A stretch of DNA of 64,000 nt from Lapidilactobacillus concavus DSM 17758 (GTDB lineage: Bacteria > Bacillota > Bacilli > Lactobacillales > Lactobacillaceae): assembly GCF_001435835.1 (NCBI RefSeq), contig NZ_AZFX01000080.1, positions 1 through 64,000 of the forward strand, given 5' to 3'. Below, piece by piece: positions 1 to 9,211 of the stretch. Under the pieces are notes generated by a model that ran no database searches, was not told where the DNA came from, and saw only the letters and a program-made list of their open reading frames with translations. Numbering within the stretch: the stretch's first letter is position 1; every line of letters begins with the position of its first letter. Position numbers and translations under genes: made by a program.

Positions 1-26
1 TAAACGCGGTTCTGAATGTCTCTTAA

Positions 27-212
27 AATCTGTCTCAAATATTGACTTCAATCCAATCCAAGCTCACGATGATTGATGGACAGTTTCATGAACAAGTCAA
101 AGATCAGATCACAATTTGTAGTTATGATTATGAGCAACAATGCCAGTTCATTTATGAGCTAGGCTATTTAAAAAACAGCTGTCCGTTTTGGTTAAAAAAA
201 TCTTCGAAGTAG
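27..212 (+). other. unidentified open frame, possible gene remnant
   Basis: This frame is open from a TAA at 24-26 to a TAG at 210-212, about 61 codons. The only plausible starts are TTG at 42 and an internal ATG, and neither has a ribosome site. Its translation is cysteine-containing and ends near YLKNSCPFWLKKSSK; I do not recognise it. It may be the decayed 3' part of a gene cut by the window edge, or chance. The rest of the 418 bases before araD holds only the promoter described next. Confidence 0.2.
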
Positions 213-298
213 TTTTAGGCGATGTTGGCTGAAAAACTATTTTAAATTGGACAAGAAAAGATCAAATAATTGGCAATTGTAATTGAGAAATATTTGAA

Positions 299-345
299 AA
301 TGTTACGTACAAATATTGACATACATTTAATTGTGACGTATAAAT
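299..345 (+). promoter_or_regulatory. araD promoter with two AraR-like operators
   Basis: A sigma-A promoter reads TTGACA (316-321), 17-bp spacer, TATAAA (339-344). Two 16-bp sites resemble the AraR consensus ATTTGTACGTACAAAT: 299-314 (13 of 16 by eye) just upstream of the -35, and 330-345 (12 of 16) covering the -10. Their centres are 31 bp apart, about three helical turns, so cooperative binding on one DNA face is plausible. This predicts repression relieved by L-arabinose. No araR gene is in the window. Confidence 0.72.
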
Positions 346-418
346 AAAGTGCGAGTTATTTTATGCTGTCATTTCAATTATTTGGATCATCTCAATTTTT
401 CATTCAGGAGGTCAAGTT

Positions 419-1135
419 TTGTTAGAAGCATTGAAGAAAGAAGTATACGAAGCCAATATGTTGTTGCCAAAATACAATCTGGTGACGTTTACTTGGGGCA
501 ATGTGAGTGCCATCGATCGGGAGCAAGGATTGTTCGTGATCAAGCCTAGTGGGGTTGATTACGATCGGTTGACGCCAGATGATATGGTCGTTGTCAATTT
601 GCAGGGTGAAGTTGTCGAAGGTGACTTGAATCCTTCTAGCGATACACCGACGCACACTGTTTTATATAATTCGTTTCCAGAAATTGGTGGTATTGTGCAT
701 ACTCATTCTCCTTGGGCGGTCTCTTTTGCAGAAGCAGGACTGGATTTACCTGCTGCAGGAACGACACATGCGGATACTTTTTATGGGCCGGTGCCAGTCT
801 CTGATACCTTGACGCAAGAGGAAATTGAGTCCGCCTATGAAGAAAATACGGGTAAGGTAATTGTCCGCACGTTCAAGGAACGTGGCATTAAGCCGATGGA
901 TGTGCCGGCTGTCTTGGTTCAAGATCACGGCCCGTTCACCTGGGGTGCGACTGCAGAAAAGGCTGTTTATAACGCCAAGGTCTTGGAGGTTTGCGCAGAA
1001 ATGAGTTATCACACGATGATGCTACAACAATTCGCAAATGTTGCTCAAGATGTCGCAACACCACAATATTTGTTGGACAAGCATTATTACCGTAAGCATG
1101 GCAAAAATGCCTATTATGGGCAAAAGAATAACTAG
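419..1135 (+). CDS. araD: L-ribulose-5-phosphate 4-epimerase
   Basis: This cytoplasmic class II aldolase-fold enzyme converts L-ribulose 5-phosphate to D-xylulose 5-phosphate, the exit of arabinose catabolism into the phosphoketolase or pentose phosphate route. At 238 residues it has the usual family length. Zinc ligands are visible as H94 and H96 in GIVHTHSPWA and H170 in VQDHGPF; D119 and a Tyr in the C-terminal KHGKNAYYGQ sit where the catalytic pair is expected. The start is TTG at 419, seven bases after the strong ribosome site AGGAGGT (406-412). It is first in the order araD-araA-araB, directly behind the AraR-type promoter. Confidence 0.97.
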   Translation: MLEALKKEVYEANMLLPKYNLVTFTWGNVSAIDREQGLFVIKPSGVDYDRLTPDDMVVVNLQGEVVEGDLNPSSDTPTHTVLYNSFPEIGGIVHTHSPWAVSFAEAGLDLPAAGTTHADTFYGPVPVSDTLTQEEIESAYEENTGKVIVRTFKERGIKPMDVPAVLVQDHGPFTWGATAEKAVYNAKVLEVCAEMSYHTMMLQQFANVAQDVATPQYLLDKHYYRKHGKNAYYGQKNN

Positions 1136-1174
1136 TGAGCTAGTTGTTAAGTTTAATTATTGGAGGAATGGATC

Positions 1175-2605
1175 ATGTTGTCAGTCCCTGAATATAAGTT
1201 TTGGTTTATTGTTGGTAGTCAAGCCTTGTATGGCGAAGACGACCTAAAGTCAGTTGAAAAAGATGCGAAGGCATTAGTTGCCGGCTTGAATGAAAGTGGT
1301 CAGCTACCTTATCCCGTTGAATTCAAAGAAGTCGCTATTGACGCTGCCAATATTACTTCTGCAATGAAAGAAGCCAATTACCGTGATGAAGTGGCCGGTG
1401 TGATAACTTGGATGCACACCTTCTCACCTGCTAAGAATTGGATTCGTGGAACCAAATTATTGCAGAAACCCTTGCTTCATTTAGCAACCCAATTCCGCAA
1501 TGATATTCCTTGGGATACGATCGATATGGATTACATGAATTTGAATCAGAGTGCTCATGGCGATCGCGAATATGGCTTTATCAATGCACGTTTACGCAAG
1601 CACAATAAAGTGGTCTATGGTTTCTGGGGCGATGCTGAAGTTCAAAGTGAGATTGCCGATTGGATGAATGTGGCGGTTGGTTATAATGAAAGCTTCAACA
1701 TTAAAGTCGCACGTTTTGGTGACAACATGCGCAATGTTGCAGTCACTGAGGGTGACAAGATTGAAGCACAGGCTCAATTCGGTTGGACCGTCGATTATTT
1801 CGGAATCGGGGATTTAGTGGCAGAAATCAAGCAAGTTTCTGAAGCAGATGTCGACGCTGAATACGCTGATTTAGAAGCACGCTATGATTTGGTTCCCGAA
1901 GCTGGTCATAATGATCCAGAATTTTTCAAGAAGCAAGTACGTTACCAATTGAAAGAAAAAATTGCGATGGCGCGTTTCTTTGAACGCGGTGGTTATTCTG
2001 CTTTCACAACCAATTTCGAAGATCTTTGGGGCATTGAACAATTACCTGGCTTGGCAGTTCAATTGTTGAATCGTGAAGGATATGGTTTTGCTGGTGAAGG
2101 TGACTGGAAGACAGCAGCACTCGATCGTTTGTTGAAAATCGTCAGCCATAATCAGAAGACTGGATTCATGGAAGATTACACGTTAGATCTGCGCAAGGGG
2201 CATGAAGTTATCTTGGGTTCACACATGCTTGAAGTTGATCCAACACTCGCAAGTACCAAGCCACGAGTAGAAGTTCACCCACTAGGAATCGGTGATCGCG
2301 AGGATCCTGCACGGCTTGTTTTTGACGGCCAAGTTGGCGATGGCATTGATGTGACAATGTCGGACTTTGGCGATAGCTATCGTTTGATTGGTTATGAAGT
2401 CGAAGCTAAAGAAGCCGAGAAGCCAGCACCTAATCTGCCAGTTGCTCGTCAACTTTGGGTGCCAAAAGCAGGATTAAAAGCTGGTGCCACGCAATGGATC
2501 CAAAACGGCGGGGGTCATCATACCGTCTTCACAACCGAGGTTTCTGTTCAACAAGTGACTGATCTTGCCCAATTATTTGACCTAAAATTCATTAATATTC
2601 AATAA
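1175..2605 (+). CDS. araA: L-arabinose isomerase
   Basis: This enzyme converts L-arabinose to L-ribulose in the cytoplasm, the first step after uptake. The 476 residues match the family length. Metal and active-site residues are visible: E308 in FAGEGDW, E333 in [10 protein letters not shown]350 in [10 protein letters not shown] and H449 in GGGHHT. The frame opens upstream at TTG 1160, but GGAGGA at 1162-1167 would lie inside that extension, so ATG 1175 ([11 protein letters not shown]) is the start. It follows araD by 39 bases in the same transcript and ends just before a strong terminator. Confidence 0.98.
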   Translation: MLSVPEYKFWFIVGSQALYGEDDLKSVEKDAKALVAGLNESGQLPYPVEFKEVAIDAANITSAMKEANYRDEVAGVITWMHTFSPAKNWIRGTKLLQKPLLHLATQFRNDIPWDTIDMDYMNLNQSAHGDREYGFINARLRKHNKVVYGFWGDAEVQSEIADWMNVAVGYNESFNIKVARFGDNMRNVAVTEGDKIEAQAQFGWTVDYFGIGDLVAEIKQVSEADVDAEYADLEARYDLVPEAGHNDPEFFKKQVRYQLKEKIAMARFFERGGYSAFTTNFEDLWGIEQLPGLAVQLLNREGYGFAGEGDWKTAALDRLLKIVSHNQKTGFMEDYTLDLRKGHEVILGSHMLEVDPTLASTKPRVEVHPLGIGDREDPARLVFDGQVGDGIDVTMSDFGDSYRLIGYEVEAKEAEKPAPNLPVARQLWVPKAGLKAGATQWIQNGGGHHTVFTTEVSVQQVTDLAQLFDLKFINIQ

Positions 2606-2649
2606 ATCGTCAAAACTGTCCAGCAAATTGATAAATAAGGGCAGTCATT

Positions 2650-2686
2650 AGCTGGGTGATGATCGTTGATCACCCGGCTATTTTTT
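2650..2686 (+). terminator. intrinsic terminator after araA
   Basis: The hairpin AGC(t)GGGTGAT / ATCACCC(g)GCT is followed by a run of six T. It separates araDA from the kinase gene, so araB is reached by readthrough or by its own weak promoter in 2690-2771, where no convincing -35/-10 pair was found. Confidence 0.85.
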
Positions 2687-2771
2687 ACCGATGTGAGCTA
2701 AAAACCAAGCTTGAAGAAGGCATAAAAGCTAATTAAGAGATCTTCACAGTGAAGATCGATCGAGGTGTAAG

Positions 2772-4385
2772 ATGACAATTAATGTAAATGAAGAAATTAT
2801 CGATGGCAAAACAGTTTTGGGAATTGAGTTAGGCTCTACACGAATCAAGGCAGTACTGGTGGCAACCGATCACACCGTTGTGGCTTCAGGAAGTTACGCG
2901 TGGGAGAACCAACTTGTGGATGGCTATTGGACGTATTCACTCGAAGAAGTTTGGCATGGGATCCAATCCAGTTATGCCGAACTGAAAGCTGCGGTTCAGG
3001 AGAAGTATGGCGAATCTTTAGTTAAAATTGCGGCGATTGGCGTAAGCGCGATGATGCATGGTTACTTACCATTTGATCAAGACGGACAGCTACTAGTTCC
3101 ATTCAGAACTTGGCGAAATAATTCCACGGCAGAAGCTGCCACACAATTGACCCAGCTATTTAATTTTAATATTCCGCAACGTTGGAGCATCGCCCATCTC
3201 TATCAAGCTATTTTGAATCAAGAAACACACGTGAAGTCAGTTGACTTCCTCACGACACTTGCAGGTTATGTTCATTGGCAACTCTCCGGTCAAAAGGTGA
3301 TTGGGATTGGTGATGCTTCGGGGATGTTCCCTATCGACGAGGCTAGCTTGAATTATGATGAAGATAAGATGGAAAAGTTCAATCATTTAATTAAAGTGTT
3401 AGGTTATGACTTCGATATTGCGCAGCTATTACCCCGTCCATTAATTGCCGGTGAAGTCGCAGGTCATCTGACGAATGAAGGTGCGCGTCGTTTAGACATG
3501 AGTGGTGAATTGCAATCAGGTTCAGTGATGGCACCACCGGAAGGCGACGCAGGAACTGGCATGACGGGCACCAATAGTGTCAAAAAGCGTACCGGAAATA
3601 TTTCGGCAGGGACTTCTGCCTTTTCGATGGTTGTTTTGGATCAGCCATTGGCTAAAGTTCATCGTGATATTGATCTTGTCACAACCCCAGAGGGCGCCCC
3701 GGTTGCCATGGTACACACAAATAATTGTACTTCTGATGTGAATGCATGGATGAAACTTTTGACAGAATTTAGTCAGTTGATTGGTAGCACGTTTTCAGTT
3801 GACCAGCTGTATGCGAAACTCTTCAACCATGCCGCAGAAGATGGCGATGAGGATGCGGGTGGCTTAGTTAATTACGCTTATCTGTCTGGCGAAAATATCA
3901 CGAACGTTGAAGAAGGGCGACCATTATTTGTTCGCACACCAAATAGTCATTTTAATTTGGCAAATTTCATCAAGACACAAATTTTTTCGGCATTCGCACC
4001 CTTAAAAATCGGCATGGACATTCTGACGAAAGAGGAACAAATTTCGACGGATGTCTTGATTGCACAGGGTGGGCTCTTCAGAACACCAGTGGTCGCACAA
4101 CAAATTCTGGCTGACGCGTTGAATACGCCAATCACAGTCATGGCAAATGCAGGCGAGGGTGGGCCTTGGGGAATGGCAATTCTCGCTCAGTATACACTCA
4201 ACCGTGATTCAGCGAGCTCATTGGCAAATTATTTGGATGAACAAGTTTTCGTTTCGCCAGAGCGCAGCACCTGCACCCCAAATCCGGTGGGCGTTCAAGG
4301 GTATGATGCGTTTATTGAACGCTACAAACTAGGACTGCCAGCTGAAGTGACGGCGGCAAAAATACCGGATGCTCATAAAAAATAA
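2772..4385 (+). CDS. araB: FGGY-family sugar kinase, L-ribulokinase of the lactobacillar type
   Basis: It is predicted to phosphorylate L-ribulose to L-ribulose 5-phosphate, linking AraA and AraD. The N-terminal phosphate motif GIELGSTRIKA (17-27) and the glycine-rich segments EGDAGTGMTGTNS and AQGGLFRTPVVAQQ mark an FGGY kinase. At 537 residues it is close to other araB products of lactobacilli, which lie nearer to the xylulokinase and gluconokinase side of the family than to E. coli AraB. The start is ATG 2772, behind GAGGTG at 2762-2767. The substrate is inferred mainly from the operon; a related pentulose cannot be excluded. Confidence 0.88.
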   Translation: MTINVNEEIIDGKTVLGIELGSTRIKAVLVATDHTVVASGSYAWENQLVDGYWTYSLEEVWHGIQSSYAELKAAVQEKYGESLVKIAAIGVSAMMHGYLPFDQDGQLLVPFRTWRNNSTAEAATQLTQLFNFNIPQRWSIAHLYQAILNQETHVKSVDFLTTLAGYVHWQLSGQKVIGIGDASGMFPIDEASLNYDEDKMEKFNHLIKVLGYDFDIAQLLPRPLIAGEVAGHLTNEGARRLDMSGELQSGSVMAPPEGDAGTGMTGTNSVKKRTGNISAGTSAFSMVVLDQPLAKVHRDIDLVTTPEGAPVAMVHTNNCTSDVNAWMKLLTEFSQLIGSTFSVDQLYAKLFNHAAEDGDEDAGGLVNYAYLSGENITNVEEGRPLFVRTPNSHFNLANFIKTQIFSAFAPLKIGMDILTKEEQISTDVLIAQGGLFRTPVVAQQILADALNTPITVMANAGEGGPWGMAILAQYTLNRDSASSLANYLDEQVFVSPERSTCTPNPVGVQGYDAFIERYKLGLPAEVTAAKIPDAHKK

Positions 4386-4387
4386 TC

Positions 4388-4433
4388 ATCTTGAGCATTT
4401 TTATGAATAGGGCAACCTATTCAGCGTCAAGAT
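4388..4433 (+). other. two-level hairpin between araB and the arabinanase gene
   Basis: The inner stem TGAATAGG / CCTATTCA (4404-4411 and 4416-4423) sits inside an outer stem ATCTTGA-GC / GC-TCAAGAT. No T-run follows, so a classical terminator is unlikely. It could be an RNA-processing or stabilising element that uncouples expression of the secreted arabinanase from araB. Confidence 0.4.
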
Positions 4434-4479
4434 TTAAGCATTAGTTAGGTAGGAATGAAGCACGTACGAGGAAGTGAGG

Positions 4480-5928
4480 GTGTCTAGCGATGAAAAAAAG
4501 ATGAAGATGCTTATTAGTGCAGCTGGGATTTTACTCAGTGTGGGCCTGTTAGCTGGTTGTCGTAAACCAAAGCCGAAAGCAGTGAAACAAACTTTGAGTG
4601 ATCCCAAATTTACGGATGTTTCAGTGCATGATCCTTCGATTCTTAAGTCTGGTTCGGAGTATTACATTTTTGGATCTCATATGCAAATGGCAAAGTCTTC
4701 TGATTTAATCAAGTGGCAGCAAATTTCAAACAACGTTAATGACCAGAAATTATTTACGGACATTCAGACACAGTTAGCGGACGCTTTTACGGATGCAAAC
4801 ACGAATACCTTTTGGGCTGGCGATATTGAACAGCTTAAGGACAAGAAATATTATATGTATTACACGGCTTGCGAAGGCGATAATCCGACGGCAGTGATTG
4901 GCCTGGCGACTGCCGATAAAGTCACTGGACCATACACAGATCAAGGTATTTTCTTGCGCTCAGGCAATGCCATCAAGGATGAGAACGTCTCTTACGACGC
5001 GACAACTCAACCTAACGCGATCGATCCACAAACTTTCTATGATAAAAATGGACAACTCTGGATGGTCTATGGTTCTTATTCTGGTGGAATCTTCATTTTG
5101 AAAATGAATCAGAAGACGGGACTACCAATGGCTGGTCAAGGCTATGGTAAACGACTTCTAGGTGGAAATCATGTGCGAATTGAAGGTTCATATCTGCTCT
5201 ATAATTCGAAGACGGACTACTACTATCTGTTCTTATCTTTTGGCGGATTAGACGCAACTGGCGGCTACAATCTTCGAGTGGGTCGTTCGAAGAACCCAGA
5301 CGGTCCATTTGTTGATTCACAAGGTCATGACTTCACTAAAATCAAAGGGCCGGTGGGAACAACGTTTGATGATGACGCAATCGAAAAGTATGGGGTCAAA
5401 ATTATGGGCAATCACACCTGGGATACGAAAAAGCCATTTAGATCCGGCTACGTGTCACCGGGTCATAATTCTGCCTACTATGATGCAAAAAGTCAAAAAT
5501 ACTTTTTGATTTTCCATTCCCGTTTTCCAAGTACGGGTGAAGCCTATCAAGATCGTGTCCATCAAATGTTCTTTACGAAATCCGGTTGGCCAGTTGTTGC
5601 ACCACTACGCTATGCGGGTGAAACAATTGCGAAGTATCAGCTAGATCAAGTTATTGGAGATTATCAAGTCGTGCAGATGAACAAGAAAATTACTGCTAAG
5701 ATCACGACGCTCACGACACTGACAATTAAGGCTAATGGTAAAATTTCTGGTAAGGATCAAGCCACTCTGGATTTTGAAAATAATGGTAATCAAAGCCAAT
5801 TAACGATCGGTCACAAGAAGTATCTTGGTTACTTCCTTTCGGAGTGGAATCAATTGACCAAAAAACAAACCATGACATTCACGGGTACCGATCAAAACGG
5901 TGAGCCAGTGATGATGATTCGAAAGTGA
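4480..5928 (+). CDS. secreted GH43 arabinan endo-1,5-alpha-L-arabinosidase, lipoprotein
   Basis: It is predicted to cleave arabinan outside the cell, feeding the ara pathway. A lipoprotein signal peptide is clear: charged N-terminus, hydrophobic stretch, then the lipobox LLAGC about 27 residues in. The five-bladed GH43 catalytic triad is visible as the Asp in VHDPSIL, the Asp in NAIDPQTFYD and the Glu in VRIEGSYLLY. The last ~100 residues look like the small beta-domain found after GH43 arabinanase propellers. GTG 4480 has GAGGAAG (4468-4474) at good spacing; ATG 4501 is a second choice, and an ATG at 4490 is out of frame. It is the only extracellular glycosidase in the locus. Confidence 0.88.
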   Translation: MSSDEKKMKMLISAAGILLSVGLLAGCRKPKPKAVKQTLSDPKFTDVSVHDPSILKSGSEYYIFGSHMQMAKSSDLIKWQQISNNVNDQKLFTDIQTQLADAFTDANTNTFWAGDIEQLKDKKYYMYYTACEGDNPTAVIGLATADKVTGPYTDQGIFLRSGNAIKDENVSYDATTQPNAIDPQTFYDKNGQLWMVYGSYSGGIFILKMNQKTGLPMAGQGYGKRLLGGNHVRIEGSYLLYNSKTDYYYLFLSFGGLDATGGYNLRVGRSKNPDGPFVDSQGHDFTKIKGPVGTTFDDDAIEKYGVKIMGNHTWDTKKPFRSGYVSPGHNSAYYDAKSQKYFLIFHSRFPSTGEAYQDRVHQMFFTKSGWPVVAPLRYAGETIAKYQLDQVIGDYQVVQMNKKITAKITTLTTLTIKANGKISGKDQATLDFENNGNQSQLTIGHKKYLGYFLSEWNQLTKKQTMTFTGTDQNGEPVMMIRK

Positions 5929-6000
5929 GCATGAATTAATCAAGCAATCTGTTTAAAAATTGATCCGCTGTGAATAGGATGGTTATCATCGGATAACGTC

Positions 6001-6042
6001 AAGAGGCAATGACACTTGCTCGATGTGTCATTGCCTCTTTTT
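6001..6042 (+). terminator. intrinsic terminator after the GH43 gene
   Basis: The perfect stem AGAGGCAATGACAC / GTGTCATTGCCTCT is followed by T5. It lies between the convergent GH43 (+) and GH127 (-) genes. Confidence 0.9.
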
Positions 6043-6054
6043 GAGTTTAATTGG

Positions 6055-8061
6055 TTAGACTGTTGATTCCGCTGTCGCCTCATCGACCCAAACAATCATT
6101 TCACCTGGTGCCCGATTTGCCCAGGCAAAGTAAGGAATTAGTTCGACCGTCTGTGTTGTGGTTGTTTGCAGACCTGCAGTTTCGTATAAATGTTGGGGCT
6201 GAGTCGTGATTCGTTGTCCACTCGTTGTGAGTTTGATGAACGGAATCGCAAGTGATGATTTATCGAATGTCTCCGTAAACGTCGTGTGAAGTGGCAGACT
6301 GAGCTGAGGTAGATGATTACCATTGTCGACTTCTTCTAGGCAGTAGACCAAAGGGCCGCGTTCGATCGCAATTTTTCCGAGATCTGCGACGACATGAGGG
6401 TCGGCTTGAGTCTGACGGACGCTTAAATCTAATTTAAGGCTGATTTTGGTGCTCCCGGACCAGGTCTGGTCCAATAGAAGGTAGCCATTGCGTAAATCGG
6501 TGGCGGAGACATTAGTGCCAGTTTGGAGTGGATTTGATCTCCCTTCGATTGAAACCTGAAAATTCTGCTGCGACCACGTCGGGATGCGAATGGCTAGTCT
6601 GGTTGCTATCGGTTGTTTGGCAGTCACTACAATCTCAATTTGATCAGTCCAAGGATATCGGCCAGAAACATGGAGGCTTAAACCGTTGTCGAACTCGGAT
6701 TCGTTGCCGATAAATTGGTCGAGATAGATGGTGTCATCTTTGATGGTATAAATATATTCATCAACCGATGCAATCAAGCGCGCCAAATTAGGCGGACAGC
6801 AGGCGCAACCGAACCAATCTGCACGAGTGACCTTGACGTGGGATTTTGTGGGATCGTTGGCACTGGCCTGTGGATCAACAGCAAGTGGGTTCACGTAGAA
6901 GAAATGTTTGCCATCTAGCGACATGCCACTGATTGTCCCGTTGAACAATTCTCTCTCCATTAGATCGGCATATTGACCATCGGGTGCGGCTTCTTGCATT
7001 TGTTTAGCAAAAAACGTCATGGCACAGGACGCACATGTTTCGGCATACATCGTGTCATTCGGTAAGTCATCATCAAAGGTAAATGCTTCGCCCGAGACTG
7101 TCGAGCCAATGCCACCAGTCAAATACATCCGGTGGCGGGTAATGTTATCCCAAAGCCGACGGCAAGCGTCCATCAGAGACTGGTCCCGTGTTTGGCGAGC
7201 CACGTGAGCCATTCCTGTCAACAGATAGGTCATTCTCACGGCGTGTCCTTCTGCAGTTGTCATTTCACGCACGGGGGATTGATTCTGGAAATATTTAGCG
7301 CGGGGCTCGTTATCAAAACTGTCGAAACGATCTTGCACGCCTGAGTTCTGACGTGCCTTTGCTTGGACTTCGAAAAAGTTAGGTTCAGTGCCACGCTGAT
7401 CGATCATGTATTTACCAAGATCGGTGTATTGTGGGTTACCAGTCACGTCAGCAAGTTTGGCGAGTGCCAGTTCGATTTCAGGATGTCCCGGATAGCCATG
7501 CAGTTTTTCTGGTTCTGGCCCAAAATGGTGGCTGATGCACGCGGCCATTTTAACGGCAATGTCCAGTGCAGTTTGGTTGCCGGTGGTTTGGTAGTAGGCC
7601 ACCCCAGCTTCGATGTAGTGACCCATGCAATAAAGTTCATGGCTGAATGAAACGTGTTTAAACTTTAATTCTGGTGAGGTCAATTGGAAGTAGGTGTCTA
7701 AATAGCCATCAGGTTGTTGTGCAGCCTCGATTAAATCGATCAGCTGGTCCGCATTTTGTTGCAGCTGAACATCCGGTGAATAGCGCAATGCGTAGGCCAC
7801 CGCCTCTAACCATTTATAAACGTCGGAATCCTGAAACCAAAAACCATAAAATTCACCACTGGCTTGTCCTGCAGCAATTTTCAAATTTTGAATCGCGTGA
7901 CTTTTCTCGACAGCGTCAAAGGCATTGGCATTTTCCTTTTGAATTTTGACGTCGACCTCGTCGTTGATGACTGACCATTGATAGGGAATTAGTTCATCTT
8001 TGACGAGTTGACGATAGTTTTGCCAAAATTGATCGTCAATGCTGGTTTTAAGTTTTCTCAT
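6055..8061 (-). CDS. GH127 beta-L-arabinofuranosidase
   Basis: This cytoplasmic glycosidase is predicted to release L-arabinose from beta-linked arabinofuranosyl oligosaccharides, as on hydroxyproline-rich plant glycoproteins. It lacks a signal peptide, so substrates must be imported. GH127 uses a zinc-bound cysteine nucleophile. Here the cysteine cluster WFGCACCPPN (C422, C424, C425, counted from the GTG at 8070) and the EXC ligand pair in MYAETCASC (E344, C346) match that arrangement. ATG 8061 has GGAAG at proper spacing and gives 668 residues; the upstream GTG overlaps the ribosome site. It is transcribed divergently from the AraC-type regulator, which probably controls it. Confidence 0.9.
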   Translation of the reverse strand: MRKLKTSIDDQFWQNYRQLVKDELIPYQWSVINDEVDVKIQKENANAFDAVEKSHAIQNLKIAAGQASGEFYGFWFQDSDVYKWLEAVAYALRYSPDVQLQQNADQLIDLIEAAQQPDGYLDTYFQLTSPELKFKHVSFSHELYCMGHYIEAGVAYYQTTGNQTALDIAVKMAACISHHFGPEPEKLHGYPGHPEIELALAKLADVTGNPQYTDLGKYMIDQRGTEPNFFEVQAKARQNSGVQDRFDSFDNEPRAKYFQNQSPVREMTTAEGHAVRMTYLLTGMAHVARQTRDQSLMDACRRLWDNITRHRMYLTGGIGSTVSGEAFTFDDDLPNDTMYAETCASCAMTFFAKQMQEAAPDGQYADLMERELFNGTISGMSLDGKHFFYVNPLAVDPQASANDPTKSHVKVTRADWFGCACCPPNLARLIASVDEYIYTIKDDTIYLDQFIGNESEFDNGLSLHVSGRYPWTDQIEIVVTAKQPIATRLAIRIPTWSQQNFQVSIEGRSNPLQTGTNVSATDLRNGYLLLDQTWSGSTKISLKLDLSVRQTQADPHVVADLGKIAIERGPLVYCLEEVDNGNHLPQLSLPLHTTFTETFDKSSLAIPFIKLTTSGQRITTQPQHLYETAGLQTTTTQTVELIPYFAWANRAPGEMIVWVDEATAESTV

Positions 8062-8125
8062 GATCGGCACTTCTTCCTTTTTTGCTTTTAACCCGATTGT
8101 AAATGACGAATGCTACCTTTAAAAC

Positions 8126-8134
8126 TGATATAAT
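8126..8134 (+). promoter_or_regulatory. extended -10 promoter of the AraC-type gene
   Basis: TGATATAAT is a consensus extended -10 with no good -35 17 bp upstream. It lies in the 106-bp divergent region shared with the GH127 gene. Confidence 0.55.
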
Positions 8135-8167
8135 GGTAGAAAAAGTGGATAAAAGCGACGTGATGAA

Positions 8168-9076
8168 ATGAATCAAAGTTACCTGAGAATACCGCTGAAA
8201 AAGCCGGTACGTTATCTACAATCTGGCCAGTTTATCGCAGAGATTGGCTGGCAACATCATGCCATGACGCATGGTGATGACACAGAAATTATTCTGGTCA
8301 CAAGTGGACAAATTTGTTTGACCGTGGCAGATCAACATTTGATGTTGGGTGAGGGTGATGTACTCACTGTTTTTCCATACGAGACGATTCAAGGCGCGAT
8401 GCCGACGCTCGAGCCTAGCCAGTTTATTTGGTTGCATCTCATCAGCCGGGATCAGCAGTCAAAGGTGAGCACTCATGGGACACCGGCAGAAATGACGGCG
8501 ATTTTACCGCGAACCTTTCATTTACAGCAAGGCGAAAAGGTGATGATTGCTGCACAGCAGCTATTGGATGTTGCACATGGCAATTATTATTCACCGGTTG
8601 CAGCAGATTATGCTGAGAGCATGTTGTTGGTTGAATTGGCAAATAATTATTGGCAACAGCAACATGCTGTTAATGACCAGCAGAACATTGTTAATCAGGT
8701 GAAGGAATGGATTCGTATTCAGATGGGACAAGATTTAAAAGTTGTCGAGGTCGCAGCTCATTTTTCAATCAACGCCGATTATCTGACGAGACTGTTTAAG
8801 TCGGCCACAGGAATGACAGTTAAAGCCTATATGAATGCGGTCAAGCTCGACTACGCGAAGTATTTGTTGTTGACGACGAGCTTATCCATTGTGGAGGTGA
8901 GCGAGCAGTCGTTCTTTGCCGACCCGAAATATTTTATGCGGTTGTTCAAGCAGAAGATGCATTTGACGCCGAGTGATTATCGGCATGCCTATACGCATAC
9001 CTTTCTAAATAATCAACAAGTCGATCCCGGCGTCGATGTCAGACAGTTGTTGGAGCGAGTCGAAGGCCAAAAGTGA
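8168..9076 (+). CDS. AraC-family transcriptional regulator
   Basis: The 302-residue protein has an N-terminal cupin-like sugar-sensing domain (roughly residues 20-100, with the turn HLMLGEGDVLTVFPYE) and a C-terminal double helix-turn-helix (roughly 180-280: VVEVAAHFSINADYLTRLFK, then SIVEVSEQSFFADPKYFMRL). It is therefore a likely ligand-responsive activator or repressor. Divergence from the GH127 gene suggests that gene is its target. The ribosome site before ATG 8168 is poor, and the neighbouring ATG at 8163 runs into a stop after one codon, so the start is a little uncertain. It is distinct from the GntR/LacI-type AraR implied by the araD operators. Confidence 0.87.
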   Translation: MNQSYLRIPLKKPVRYLQSGQFIAEIGWQHHAMTHGDDTEIILVTSGQICLTVADQHLMLGEGDVLTVFPYETIQGAMPTLEPSQFIWLHLISRDQQSKVSTHGTPAEMTAILPRTFHLQQGEKVMIAAQQLLDVAHGNYYSPVAADYAESMLLVELANNYWQQQHAVNDQQNIVNQVKEWIRIQMGQDLKVVEVAAHFSINADYLTRLFKSATGMTVKAYMNAVKLDYAKYLLLTTSLSIVEVSEQSFFADPKYFMRLFKQKMHLTPSDYRHAYTHTFLNNQQVDPGVDVRQLLERVEGQK

Positions 9077-9112
9077 GGTTAACGTTTTTTGAAGTGGGAT
9101 CATTCATCGTCA

Positions 9113-9193
9113 AAAAAAAGCAATCCACAGATCCCAGGTTATTCCCACTCCTGATTAAGGGGAGAGAATAACCCGTCTGTCGATTGCTTTTGT
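9113..9193. terminator. long bidirectional terminator hairpin
   Basis: An imperfect inverted repeat of about 80 bp pairs AAAAGCAATC with GATTGCTTTT, ACAGA with TCTGT, and GGTTATTC with GAATAACC around a short loop. A-rich and T-rich flanks serve both strands between the convergent araC-type and epimerase genes. Confidence 0.85.
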
Positions 9194-9211
9194 GTTATCT
9201 TTGGACGCTGG

